A stretch of DNA of 64,000 bases. Origin: Nannocystis sp. RBIL2 (GTDB lineage: Bacteria; Myxococcota_A; Polyangia; Nannocystales; Nannocystaceae). The notes beneath the pieces are model-generated. The model saw nothing but the letters and a program-made list of their open reading frames with translations. It was not told the origin of the DNA and searched no databases. Where the stretch lies: the NCBI RefSeq assembly GCF_026626745.1, contig NZ_JAPNJW010000002.1:4302151-4366150 (forward strand), written 5' to 3'. A program made the position numbers and the translations under genes. This document shows, in pieces, positions 40,917 to 49,662 of this stretch; the stretch's first letter is position 1; every line of letters begins with the position of its first letter.

Positions 40917-41738
40917 TCACGCCGGTTCGTCGGGCTCGGGCAGATCGAAATACCCACGCGCCAGCGCCCCGGCGCAGGCCGCCAGATACTCGGCGCTGAA
41001 GCGGGCCCGCACCCGTTCGCGCGTGGCGTCCACCGCCTCCGGCGCCCACTCGAACGGCCAGCCGAGCACGTCGCACAGGGCCTGCGCGGCGCGACGCGAC
41101 TCGCCCGGCTCGTACGAGGTCGGGGTCCGCACGTCGGAGTCGTCGAGCAGCGCGACGAGGCCGGCGATCGGCGTCGCGTGGCCGAGAGCGGCGAGGCCCC
41201 ACAGCGCGAACACCCGCGTGCGCGGCTCGGGGTGCGTCAGGTTGGGCTCGAACACCAGCGCCGCGATCGGGTCTTTGAGCTTGCGCAGCGCGTCGAGCAG
41301 CACGAAGGGCGTGTCCCGGCCTGCCGTATGCGCCATGAGGATCTCGACCGAGCCGCGGTCGCCGAGCTCGCCGAGCGCGTCGACGGCCCACGCCCACTCG
41401 GGGTCGTCGGCGTCGCGGGCGATCGCGCGGAGCTCCGGGATGAAGCGCGGCCGCGTCTTCATGCCCTGCACCAGCCAGTCGCGCGTCTCGTCGCGCACGC
41501 CGAGGAGCTCGCGGACCTCGTCGTCGGCCGGACCGCCGGGCTCGGCGTCTCCGAGCGCGAGCAGCACATCGACGCGCCGGCGCGCCCGCTGCTTGCTGCC
41601 GCGAGCAGCGCGACGCAGCGCGGGCAAGCCATTCTCGCCGAGCGCGGTGACCTCGGCGACCAGCCGCGCCAGCCCCTCCGCCGACGAATTTTTTAAATGG
41701 GGCTGCAGGGCGAGGACTGCGGGATCTGGCCGGGCCAT
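40917..41738 (-). CDS. HEAT-repeat-like protein
   Basis: This 273-residue, all-helical, cytoplasmic protein has repeated units of the form ALGENGLPALRRAAR, WAVDALGELGDRGSVEILM, VFALWGLAALGHATPIAGLV. These match HEAT/PBS-lyase-type repeats. Such proteins serve as scaffolds or bind partners; no catalytic site is visible. Start: ATG at 41738. It is monocistronic, with no functional clue from the neighbours. Confidence 0.78.
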   Translation of the reverse strand: MARPDPAVLALQPHLKNSSAEGLARLVAEVTALGENGLPALRRAARGSKQRARRRVDVLLALGDAEPGGPADDEVRELLGVRDETRDWLVQGMKTRPRFIPELRAIARDADDPEWAWAVDALGELGDRGSVEILMAHTAGRDTPFVLLDALRKLKDPIAALVFEPNLTHPEPRTRVFALWGLAALGHATPIAGLVALLDDSDVRTPTSYEPGESRRAAQALCDVLGWPFEWAPEAVDATRERVRARFSAEYLAACAGALARGYFDLPEPDEPA

Positions 41739-41962
41739 GGGCGCGAGCTTTCACGCGCCCCCGGGAGGCTGTCAACCGCGCCCTCCTCGAGGAGACACGC
41801 CCACTGCGTGCCTCGTCCTCGCCCTCCCTCGCGCCCACGACGAGCCTCTCGACGGAGCGGGGTCATCGGCGGCGCGAGGATGAGGCGGCGTCGAGGTTCG
41901 TCTCGCAGATCGGTCCCGTCGTGTCGATCCGAATCGATGCACCGTCGTCGGCGGCCTCCTAG

Positions 41963-42976
41963 CTAGGGCCGCCTCCGCCTCAACAACAGCCCCGCCCCCG
42001 CCGCGACCAACAGGCACGCACCCCCGTAGACCAGCCTCGGGTCGATCGTCGACGCGTCCGCCACGGACGCCGCCTCGGGCCTGGCGGCCTCCACCGCCTT
42101 CGCCTCCACGGTCTTCGCCTCGACGGTCTTCGCCTCCACCGCCTTCGCCTCCACCGCCTTCGCCTCCACCGCCTTCGCCTCGCCCGCCCCTGCCGTCCCC
42201 GCACTCACTGGCGTCCCCGCATCCGCGGCCGCGCCCCACGGCGCCCCGATCAGGCTGCCCGCAAAATACTTCACCTCCTCCTCTTCACCGTCATCCGCAT
42301 ACGGATCGATCACCTTCACATCCCCGCGCGAGCGCTTCCGCGGGTCCTGCACCTTCCCGCTGCCCCACAGCCAGCGCACCACCTCGAGCGCCAGTTTTTC
42401 ACCCTCGCGCCGCACCGCGTATGTCACTACTCGCGAGCGCTCGGTGTAAATCTTCACCACCGCGTCCATCGCCAGCGCCACGCCCGTGCGCACCACCGCC
42501 GGGTCGCGCGAGAACAGCCGCCAGCGCTCCTCGTTCGACATCGCGTCGAGGCGAGCGATCGCCCCGTCCTCCACCGGGAACTCGGCCCGCGGCAGCCCGA
42601 AGAAGTAACAGCGGGCCATCGGCCCCTCGTAGTTGGTCGTACTTTCGAACTGCTCGCCCTCGACGACCACGAGGTAACCGTCGTACTCCTCCTCATCGTC
42701 GCCGTAGAGCTCGAGCCGGGCGTCCGCCCGCTGCTTCAGCTTCTCCTCGAACGACTCGAACGCCCCCGATACCTCGCACGGGTACGGGTACACGACCAGC
42801 ACCAAGTCGCCGAGCCCCGCCACCCCCTCGACCACGATGCTCGTCTTGGCCTCGCCGTACTTCTCCGAGTCGAACGGCACAGCGTCGGCGGCGGCCACCC
42901 CGGCGACCGCCGCGATCACGAGCCCGAGAACCGCCGCCATCGCCCGAGCTCCGCGCCCCCGTGGGACCTTCGTCAT
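41963..42976 (-). CDS. Exported protein with EAKAV repeats and a C-terminal membrane anchor
   Basis: This 337-residue protein has a signal peptide (ARAMAAVLGLVIAAVAGVAAADA). An unrecognised globular domain of about 210 residues includes CYFFGLPRAEFPVEDG. Next is a run of about seven near-identical EAKAV/EAKTV pentapeptides, then a final hydrophobic helix followed by LLRRRRP. The last part resembles the MYXO-CTERM/GlyGly-type sorting tails of myxobacterial surface proteins, although the typical Cys is not at the usual position. The repeat tract would act as a rigid helical spacer. Confidence 0.75.
   Translation of the reverse strand: MTKVPRGRGARAMAAVLGLVIAAVAGVAAADAVPFDSEKYGEAKTSIVVEGVAGLGDLVLVVYPYPCEVSGAFESFEEKLKQRADARLELYGDDEEEYDGYLVVVEGEQFESTTNYEGPMARCYFFGLPRAEFPVEDGAIARLDAMSNEERWRLFSRDPAVVRTGVALAMDAVVKIYTERSRVVTYAVRREGEKLALEVVRWLWGSGKVQDPRKRSRGDVKVIDPYADDGEEEEVKYFAGSLIGAPWGAAADAGTPVSAGTAGAGEAKAVEAKAVEAKAVEAKTVEAKTVEAKAVEAARPEAASVADASTIDPRLVYGGACLLVAAGAGLLLRRRRP
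42096..42185 (-). repeat. 15-bp tandem repeat encoding EAKAV/EAKTV
   Basis: The plus strand shows repeated CTTCGCCTCCACCGC and close variants through this stretch. It encodes about seven EAKAV or EAKTV pentapeptides in the exported protein. Confidence 0.8.
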
Positions 42977-43207
42977 GCGCCGAGCCTTTCATCGTTCGCC
43001 CGCCCCCGCAACCACCGGCGGACCGGGGACGCGACGCTCGATTCGCCCGTTGTTTACCGCGCGGTCGCGCCCCGCAGCTCGCCCGCGTCAGCAGCCGCCG
43101 CTGCTCGCCGGCATGTACCCTGATTCGTCGGACACCGGCTCAGCGAGCCGGGCCACCCGTCCATGCGCGATGCCGTCGCGCTCGCGCCTCGGCGCGGCCC
43201 CGCCCGG

Positions 43208-44275
43208 TCAATTCGCCCCGCTGCGGACCCACTCGATCACCGTGCAGAGCTGCCCCTCGGTGAGCACCTTGCCGATCGGCATCGGGTTGCCGCCGCCGCC
43301 CACTACATTGGTCTGCTGATTGAGCAGCTTGAACAGCAGATAGCTGCGATCGACGTCGCCGGCGGTGACGATGTCGATCGTCGCCATCGTCGACGGCACG
43401 CCGACCATGCTGTCGCGGAAGCTGGGCCCGTCCTTGAAGATCAGCGCCGTGCCGACGCCCTTGCCGTGGCAGTTGCACGCGCCGACCACTGCCTGCCACG
43501 CCTGCCCCGCGCTGACCTGCGCCGGCGCGCAGTCGGGCGGCATCAGCGGCATCGGCGGCACGCACTCCTGCTGCTTGCACACCGCCTGGTCGCAGTCGCC
43601 ATTGTTGAAGCACCCCTCGCCGAGCGAGCACTTGCCGCAGTACGGCCCGCCGCAGTCGACGTCCGGCTCGTAGCCGTTGGCGACCCCGTCCGAGCACGTC
43701 GGCGCCACGCAGGTCGTCGTGCATTGGTCGTTGTCGTCGTCGTCGCCGTCGTCGCACTCCTCGACGCCCGCGTGCACGAAGCCGTCGCCGCAGCGGGCCT
43801 CCTCGCAGATGCCGAGGCAGGCGTCCTCCTGACTGTCGTTACCGTCGTCGCAGGCCTCGCCGGGCTCGACGAAGCCGTTGCCGCAGCCGCCCGGGACGCA
43901 GTCGTTGGGGCAGTCGTCGGACTCGATGAGGTTGCCGTCGTCGCACACCTCGACGCCGGCGTACACCAGCCCGTCGCCGCAGCGCGCGAACGTACACGAG
44001 AGCGTGCAGGGGCCGTCGTCGGCGTTGAGATCGCCGAAGTCGCACTCCTCCGGCGACTCGGTCACGCCGTCGCCGCAGCCCTCGGGCGGCTGGCCCGTCG
44101 ACCCGCCCGGCGAGTCGCTCATCGTCGCGGACGCGACCGTGGTCGCGGGCTCGCCGGTCTCGCCGGCCTCGCTCGTGGGCCCGACGCCGGTCCCGGCGGG
44201 CTCGTCCGTCGCGACCCCGGGGTCGGTGCCGCAGGCCGTCGCGGCGAGGCAGAGAGAGAGGACCAGCGTGCGCAT
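43208..44275 (-). CDS. DUF4215-repeat lipoprotein with a C-terminal cytochrome-like domain
   Basis: This lipoprotein of about 355 residues starts MRTLVLSLCLAATACGTD (lipobox AATAC). A short Thr/Ser linker is followed by several Cys-rich DUF4215 units (CGDGLVYAGVEVCDDGN, CGNGFVEPGEACDDGN, CGDGFVHAGVEECDDGD). The C-terminal 110 residues carry GACNCHGKG and end MPIGKVLTEGQLCTVIEWV. This is the shape of the small haem-binding domains in planctomycete/myxobacterial surface proteins (CxxCH ... MP...L......I..WI..GA). Here the motif is CNCH, one residue short of CxxCH, so haem attachment is doubtful. Confidence 0.85.
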   Translation of the reverse strand: MRTLVLSLCLAATACGTDPGVATDEPAGTGVGPTSEAGETGEPATTVASATMSDSPGGSTGQPPEGCGDGVTESPEECDFGDLNADDGPCTLSCTFARCGDGLVYAGVEVCDDGNLIESDDCPNDCVPGGCGNGFVEPGEACDDGNDSQEDACLGICEEARCGDGFVHAGVEECDDGDDDDNDQCTTTCVAPTCSDGVANGYEPDVDCGGPYCGKCSLGEGCFNNGDCDQAVCKQQECVPPMPLMPPDCAPAQVSAGQAWQAVVGACNCHGKGVGTALIFKDGPSFRDSMVGVPSTMATIDIVTAGDVDRSYLLFKLLNQQTNVVGGGGNPMPIGKVLTEGQLCTVIEWVRSGAN

Positions 44276-44532
44276 GCGGAGCCCGAGAGTGCCAACGAGC
44301 CCGCGGTCCGCCAAGCCGCGAACGCCACCGCGCCGCGAGCGCGACGCATGCCCGCGAGCGCCCCCGCCCGCCCAGGGGTCCAGCGCAGGCCAGGCATCCC
44401 CGGAGGCGCGGCCACAAAACCCCGAGCACGCGGCACATCGCCGACTCGCGTGTCGGCTTTCTTCGCGGTCATGGGGGCGAATGTCGCGTCCACCTCGACG
44501 CGCTCCCGAAGCGATCGCCCACGCCCTCGCTC

Positions 44533-45027
44533 GTGCAGGCGTCGCGCCTACGCCGGTGCGCCACTTCGACCCGGCTGCATCGACACGTCGACCCGACGCG
44601 GCAAGACGAGCTCGCGCTCACGACGAGCGCACGCCGCCTCGACCTCGGGGCGCGCGTCCGAGGCGGACGACCTCCTCGTGCGGCCCAGCCGCGGGTCGCC
44701 GTCATCGGTCCGGCGCCGCCCGGCCTGCCCGACGGCTCGATCGCCGTGCCCGACGTCCCCGCGGTCGCCCGCGCGATCGAGGCCAGCGCAGCCGAGCTGC
44801 TGTGGGTCTCGCTCGCCGGCGACGAGCATGGCTCCCATAACATGTCCCGAGAAACATTTTCTAATTTCTCCGCAGCGATCACCGCCGAACCTGTCCTTCA
44901 GGATATCCCCGTAGCGATCGCCCGGACGGACGCCGGAGAGGCCGCGACGGTCGTTCTCGCCTGCCTGCGAGCGGGCGCGTGGGCCCGGCTGGCTCTCGCC
45001 TTCCCGCCGGCGGGCGACTCGAAGTGA
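44533..45027 (+). CDS. Hypothetical protein carrying a palindromic repeat insertion
   Basis: I do not recognise the family. The last 110 residues look natural (RVAVIGPAPPGLPDGSIAV, ...AAELLWVSLAGDEHG, ...VVLACLRAGAWARLALAF), while the N-terminal part is Arg-rich and uncertain. A lower-GC insertion (HNMSRETFSNFSAA) sits in the middle and contains one copy of the TGTCC...ACA palindrome seen elsewhere. The true start is unclear, and the gene may be decayed. Confidence 0.35.
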   Translation: MQASRLRRCATSTRLHRHVDPTRQDELALTTSARRLDLGARVRGGRPPRAAQPRVAVIGPAPPGLPDGSIAVPDVPAVARAIEASAAELLWVSLAGDEHGSHNMSRETFSNFSAAITAEPVLQDIPVAIARTDAGEAATVVLACLRAGAWARLALAFPPAGDSK

Positions 45028-45200
45028 CGCCTCGCTCTTCTCGCGGCGCTCTCACCCACGCCACGAGCTCGCTACGCAATCAACGACCCCGGCCCGCCGA
45101 CGGCCACGCCCATTCCCCGGCGAAATTGCTGCGCGGCGATCCGCCGATTGACGATCCGCGGCCGGGACGGCAGGCTCTGCCGCGAGGTGTTCTTTTAAAA

Positions 45201-45917
45201 ATGTTCGAGTACAGCCCGGTATGGCCCCACGGGGCGCTACAGCTCGCCTTTCCTGAGGTCTTCTACGTCGTCGGCACCAACCGGACCCATCATGCCGGCG
45301 TCGACATCCAGACCAGCCGGACCATGACCGTCGTCCGCGAGGGCGACGCCCTGACCCTGCTCAACACCGTGCGCCTCGACGACGACGGCCTGGCGGCGCT
45401 CGACGCCCTCGGCCAGGTCCGGCACGTCGTCCGCCTCGGGGCCTTCCACGGCCGCGACGACCCGTTCTACTGCGACCGTTACGGCGCCACCCTGTGGGCC
45501 TTGCCGGCCGCCACCCACGCCGACGGCCGAGCCACCGCGCGGGCGCTCACGCCGGACGGGCCCTTCCCCCTGGCCGACGGCCGGGTGTTCGAGTTCACCT
45601 CCGCCCGCTTCCCCGAGGCCGCCGTCCTGCTCGCCCGCGAGGGCGGCATCCTCGTCACCTGCGACGCGATCCAGAACTGGACCGAAGTCGACCGCTTCTT
45701 CTCGCCGCAATGCGGCGAGCTGTTCGCCGACCAGGGCCTCATCCGCCCCGCCAACATCCCGTCGACGTGGCGCCACGCCTGCGCGCCGAGCCCCGACGAC
45801 TTCGCGCGCCTGCTCGCGCTGCCGTTCCGCCACCTGATCAGCGCCCACGGCGAGCCGCTGCGCGACGAGGCCCACGCGCGGATCGCCGCCAGCGTCGCCG
45901 AGGCCTTCCCCGCGTGA
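45201..45917 (+). CDS. Metallo-beta-lactamase-fold hydrolase-like protein
   Basis: This 238-residue protein begins MFEYSPVWPHGALQLAFPEVFYVVGTN. The strand order, the VRLGAFHGRDDPFY segment and the terminal HLISAHGEPLRD fit the metallo-beta-lactamase superfamily, close to DUF4336-like proteins. The canonical HxHxDH motif is not present, so metal binding may be reduced. The ATG at 45201 starts the natural part of a longer open frame. The gene is followed by two TGTCC palindromes. Confidence 0.65.
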   Translation: MFEYSPVWPHGALQLAFPEVFYVVGTNRTHHAGVDIQTSRTMTVVREGDALTLLNTVRLDDDGLAALDALGQVRHVVRLGAFHGRDDPFYCDRYGATLWALPAATHADGRATARALTPDGPFPLADGRVFEFTSARFPEAAVLLAREGGILVTCDAIQNWTEVDRFFSPQCGELFADQGLIRPANIPSTWRHACAPSPDDFARLLALPFRHLISAHGEPLRDEAHARIAASVAEAFPA

Positions 45918-45979
45918 CCGCCCGACGGCTCGAGTGAACCCGCCCCCGGCAGAGCTCGAGCCCTCGCGCCGGTACCAGA

Positions 45980-46020
45980 TGTCTCTCGGGACAGGTCGTA
46001 AGTTCCTGTCCCCAGGGACA
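45980..46020. repeat. Two TGTCC-N4-GGACA palindromes
   Basis: TGTCTCTCGGGACA (45980-45993) and TGTCCCCAGGGACA (46007-46020) lie 13 bp apart between convergent genes. They belong to a dispersed palindrome family seen also at 44843, 48800, 48943, 56630, 61933 and, degenerate, at 60610. Confidence 0.8.
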
Positions 46021-46077
46021 TGTCGATCATAAGCCCGGAATCACCGCGCGTCGCGCGCGAATGCACCTTATGGACAT

Positions 46078-47040
46078 TCACGGGGTGCCCACATTGTCCC
46101 GCCCCCACGCCCCGGTCGCCAGCGACCGCGGCGAGAATTGCTCGAAGCGCCAGCGCGAAGCCAGCGCCCCGCGCCGCCGCACCACCTGCTGCGCCCGCAC
46201 CCGCCACAACCGCTCCGCGCCCGCGACCTGCGCGAGCTCCTCGCCCGCCAGCACCAGCTCGGTCGGCCCGGAGATCTGCAGCAAGTGGCCGCGCGCGAAG
46301 TCGACGAACACCAGCCCCGCGCGCGGATTGACCAGCAGGTTGCCCAGAGTGTTGAAAAACAGGTTGCCGGCGAAGTCGGGGATCGTCAGCACCTCGCCGT
46401 CGACGCGCACGAAGCCCGGGCGGCCGCCGCGGTGCGACACGTCGACCCCGCGGCGGGCCGGGTCGCCGTCCTCGTCGACGTAGCTGGCGACGAAGAACGT
46501 ATCAGCTGTCGTGATCGCCAGGCGCGCCGCCTCGTCGAGGCCTGTCATGCGCTCGGCGGGCGCCGCCTCGCGGACGACCTCCACCGGCGTGCGCGTCTGG
46601 ATGTACTGCGGGCAATTGCCGAACGACCACTCGGCCGCCACAGTGAAACCTGCGTCGTCGCGCCCCCGCACCCGGCCGTTGACGCGGTTGCGCCGGCGCG
46701 TGGGCAGCTCGATCCCGAGGCACCCGAGAGCCGCCCCGACGGTGAGCCCCGCGCTCGCGGGATCGTCCGGGTCCGGCAGCGCGTCGACCCGCAGCGTCCG
46801 CGGATCGGGCGAATGCACGAACCCTGGCTCGCCCTCCACCAGAGTCGCCCACGGGTCCCCGGCGTCGTCGACCGCCCCGAGCACGAGGAACGGCAGCTGC
46901 GCATAAAACGTCCGGTGCTGGTCCGGCATGTGGTCCCGGATCACCCGCGCGCCGACCTCGGCCATGCGCTCCGCGACCCCGTGCCGGGCCTGCAGCTGCA
47001 CCTCGCCCGCGTGCCACGGACTGCGATGAATCGTCGACAT
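46078..47040 (-). CDS. Pyridoxamine 5'-phosphate oxidase family flavoprotein
   Basis: This 320-residue, probably FMN-binding protein of the PPOX split-barrel family starts MSTIHRSPWHAGEVQLQ. It contains RDHMPDQHRTFYAQLPFLVL, GIELPTRRRNRVNGRV and FGNCPQYIQTR, all typical of a class of large PPOX-like proteins. GGGAGG lies about six bases before the ATG at 47040. It is 35 bp after a glutathione S-transferase on the same strand, probably in one operon. A role in detoxification or oxidative stress is an inference from that pairing. Confidence 0.85.
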   Translation of the reverse strand: MSTIHRSPWHAGEVQLQARHGVAERMAEVGARVIRDHMPDQHRTFYAQLPFLVLGAVDDAGDPWATLVEGEPGFVHSPDPRTLRVDALPDPDDPASAGLTVGAALGCLGIELPTRRRNRVNGRVRGRDDAGFTVAAEWSFGNCPQYIQTRTPVEVVREAAPAERMTGLDEAARLAITTADTFFVASYVDEDGDPARRGVDVSHRGGRPGFVRVDGEVLTIPDFAGNLFFNTLGNLLVNPRAGLVFVDFARGHLLQISGPTELVLAGEELAQVAGAERLWRVRAQQVVRRRGALASRWRFEQFSPRSLATGAWGRDNVGTP

Positions 47041-47075
47041 GATCGCCTCCCTCGTTTGTCCGCACCCGTTTGTCG

Positions 47076-47708
47076 TCATTCGCGCGCCAGGCCGATCGCG
47101 CTCGCCTGCATCGGCACGAACCCCGGCAGCGCCGCGACGCGGGCCAGCCACGCGCGCACCGCCCCGTACTCTGCCAGTGACACGTCGCCCTCGGGCGCGT
47201 GGGCCACGTACGTGCAGCAGGCGACGTCGGCGATCGTCACCCGGTCGCCGGCGAGGAACTCGCGCCCGCGCAGCTCCGCGTCCATCACCCGCAGCAGCGC
47301 GTGGGCGCGGCCGATCACCTCCTCGGCGTCGAACTTCGCGCCGAGCAGCGTGATCAGCCGCGCCGCCCCCGGCCCGAACGCGAGCGGCCCGGACGCGACC
47401 GACAGCCAGCGCTGCACCGCCGCCGCCCCCACCGGGTCGGTCGGCAGCCACGCCTCGCCGCCGTCCTTGCGCGCCAGGTAGACCAGGATCGCGGTCGAGT
47501 CGGCGACGACCGTCCCGTCGTCGTCGAGCACCGGCACCTGGCCGAACTGATTGAGCGCGAGGAACTCCGGCCGCCGCTGCGCCCCGGCCAGCAGGTCGAC
47601 GTCGATGAGCTCGGCCGGCAGGCCGAGCAGCGACAGGAACAGCTGGACCCGGTGCGCGTGCCCGGACAGCGGGTGACGGTAGAGCTTGATGGTGCGGCCT
47701 CGAGGCAT
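47076..47708 (-). CDS. Glutathione S-transferase family protein
   Basis: This 210-residue cytosolic GST has a thioredoxin-like N-terminal domain ([44 protein letters not shown] with the cis-Pro and Ser that bind glutathione). The C-terminal helical domain contains [17 protein letters not shown]. The start at the ATG 47708 leaves a short MPRGRT before the first strand. It is divergent from a LysR regulator, which may control it, and upstream of the PPOX-like gene. Confidence 0.92.
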   Translation of the reverse strand: MPRGRTIKLYRHPLSGHAHRVQLFLSLLGLPAELIDVDLLAGAQRRPEFLALNQFGQVPVLDDDGTVVADSTAILVYLARKDGGEAWLPTDPVGAAAVQRWLSVASGPLAFGPGAARLITLLGAKFDAEEVIGRAHALLRVMDAELRGREFLAGDRVTIADVACCTYVAHAPEGDVSLAEYGAVRAWLARVAALPGFVPMQASAIGLARE

Positions 47709-47789
47709 GGCCCGAGGATGCGGCGCCCCGCCGGCCGCAACAATCCTGCGGATTGACACTTCACCATTGCACGTGCTGCAATAATCGCC

Positions 47790-48689
47790 GTGGACCGGCT
47801 CGACGCCATGGCCGCCTTCGTCGCGGTCGCCGACCTGCGCGGTTTCGCCCCCGCGGCGCGCAAGCTCGGCATCTCGCCCTCGGCGGTCACGCGCCTGGTG
47901 GCCGCGCTCGAGGAGCGGCTGACGACCCGCCTGCTGCAGCGCACCACTCGCTCCGTCAGCCTCACCGACGCCGGCGCGCGCTACCTCGAGCGGGCGCGGC
48001 AGATCTTGAGCGACCTCGACGAGGCCGAGGCCGCGGTCCAGGCCGAACAAGGCGCGCCGACCGGCCGCCTTGTGGTCGCGGCCTCGGTCCTGTTCGGCCG
48101 CCTCGCGGTCGCCCCGGTGCTGTCGGACTACCTCGCGCGCCACCCCGGCGTCGTCGCCGAGCTCACCCTCTCCGACCGCAACGTCAACCTCGTCGAGGAC
48201 GGCATCGACGTGGCCGTCCGGATCGGCGCACTCACCGACTCGAGCCTGCACGCGCGCCGCGTCGGCGCCACCCGCCGCGTCGTCGTCGGCGCGCCCGCCT
48301 ACCTCGCCCGCCGGCCAGCGCCGCGCCACCCGGACGAGCTCGCCGACCACGCCATCGTCCACTTCACCGGCCTCGACCCCACCCCCGCGTGGCGCTTCGT
48401 CGTCGCCGGCCGCCCGCACCCCGTCGCCCTGCGCCCGGTCCTGGCCACCAACAGCACCGACGCGACGATCGCCCACGCCGAGCGCGGCGGCGGCCTCACG
48501 CTCGCGCTCGCCTACCAGGTCGCCGAGGCCGTGCGCGCCGGCCGGCTCGCGGTCGTCCTGGCCGAGTTCGAGCCGCCGCCGCAGCCGATCCACCTGGTCT
48601 ACCCGAGCGCCCGCCTGGTCCCGGCCAAGGTCCGCGCCTTCGTCGACCTGGTTTTAAGAACATGTGACTGGAGCTTCGTCGCGCTGTGA
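47790..48689 (+). CDS. LysR-family transcriptional regulator
   Basis: This 299-residue regulator has a winged HTH in residues 1-60 ([38 protein letters not shown]) and a LysR substrate-binding domain from about residue 90 ([20 protein letters not shown]). The GTG start at 47790 gives the usual [11 protein letters not shown]-terminus; an ATG six codons on is the alternative. It is divergent from the GST-PPOX operon with an 81-bp gap, the classic position for a LysR acting on its neighbour. Confidence 0.92.
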   Translation: MDRLDAMAAFVAVADLRGFAPAARKLGISPSAVTRLVAALEERLTTRLLQRTTRSVSLTDAGARYLERARQILSDLDEAEAAVQAEQGAPTGRLVVAASVLFGRLAVAPVLSDYLARHPGVVAELTLSDRNVNLVEDGIDVAVRIGALTDSSLHARRVGATRRVVVGAPAYLARRPAPRHPDELADHAIVHFTGLDPTPAWRFVVAGRPHPVALRPVLATNSTDATIAHAERGGGLTLALAYQVAEAVRAGRLAVVLAEFEPPPQPIHLVYPSARLVPAKVRAFVDLVLRTCDWSFVAL

Positions 48690-48708
48690 ACCACCGCGGC
48701 GCTCTCGT

Positions 48709-48960
48709 CACGACCTCGCGCCGCATCGACTCATCCAAATGACCCCACGGCTGCGGCCGGCCGGACTCCTCGCCGTCTGCCTGCCGCTGTACCGGCGCCT
48801 GTCCTCGGGGACATCCGATGCTCGTGCCGACCTCGCGCCGCCCCGACGCGCCGAATGACCCCGCGGCCGCGACCACAGCCGTACTCGTTCCTGGCAAAAT
48901 GGAACCCGCTCCTCACCGTCCGCCTGCCGCTGCGCCGTCGCCTGTCCTCAAGGACATCTG
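48709..48960. repeat. Diverged tandem duplication of an intergenic module with TGTCC palindromes
   Basis: Two units of about 143 bp follow the LysR gene. The best-conserved 50-bp parts are 48766-48815 and 48909-48958. Each ends in a palindrome: TGTCCTCGGGGACA (48800-48813) and TGTCCTCAAGGACA (48943-48956). The gap between LysR and TetR (48690-49003) holds no gene. Confidence 0.8.
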
Positions 48961-49003
48961 CTGATATTCCTCCCTGCACCGCACCGGCGGCGAACGGCGC
49001 AAC

Positions 49004-49621
49004 TCACGATTGACGGTCCGCCCGCCCGCGCAGCCCCCCGAGCAGGAACTCCGCGGTCTCGGCCGCGACCACCTCGACCGGCGCGCCCGAGGCCACCGCC
49101 CGCCGGCCCGCGTGCACGACCCCGACCATCCGCTCGACCAGGCGCTGCACGTCGGCCACCGGGCGGAACAGCCCCGCCGCGGTGCCCTGCTGGACGATGC
49201 CGGCGACGATCTCGAACACCGGCGCGAAGCAGGCCGCGAGCGACATACTCACGTCCTCGGGCAGCAGGCCCTCGAGCGCGTTGACGATCGAGATCCCCGA
49301 CACCCCCGGGGCCAGCGCCGCGAGCTGCCGGCGGACCAGCAGCGCCAGCCGGTCCTCGGGGTCCTCGACCGCCGCGCACGCTTCCACCAGAGCGCTCACG
49401 ATCGGCGCGGCCTCGGCCTTCACCACTGCGACGAGCAGCGCGTCCTTGGTCGGCGCGTAGTTGTAGATCGTGTTGCGGGCGATGCCGGCGTGGCGCGCGA
49501 TCGCGGCGAGGGTCAGCGCCCCGTAGCCCTCCTCGTGGACGGCGCGGATGAACCCCTCGCGCAGGCGCTGCCAGGTGGCCTCCCGGTGCGCGGCGATGGT
49601 GGGCGCGGCGATCCTCGGCAT
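49004..49621 (-). CDS. TetR-family transcriptional regulator
   Basis: This 205-residue repressor-type protein has a TetR HTH at about residues 15-60 (GYGALTLAAIARHAGIARNTIYNYAPTKDAL) and a helical ligand-binding C-terminal domain. The ATG at 49621 starts MPRIAAPTIAAHREATW. It lies 41 bp downstream of a flavin monooxygenase on the same strand and is probably cotranscribed with it and regulates it. Confidence 0.92.
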   Translation of the reverse strand: MPRIAAPTIAAHREATWQRLREGFIRAVHEEGYGALTLAAIARHAGIARNTIYNYAPTKDALLVAVVKAEAAPIVSALVEACAAVEDPEDRLALLVRRQLAALAPGVSGISIVNALEGLLPEDVSMSLAACFAPVFEIVAGIVQQGTAAGLFRPVADVQRLVERMVGVVHAGRRAVASGAPVEVVAAETAEFLLGGLRGRADRQS

Positions 49622-49662
49622 CGAGACCCTTGATCGGACAAAAGCCCGCCCCCCGCAACCGC

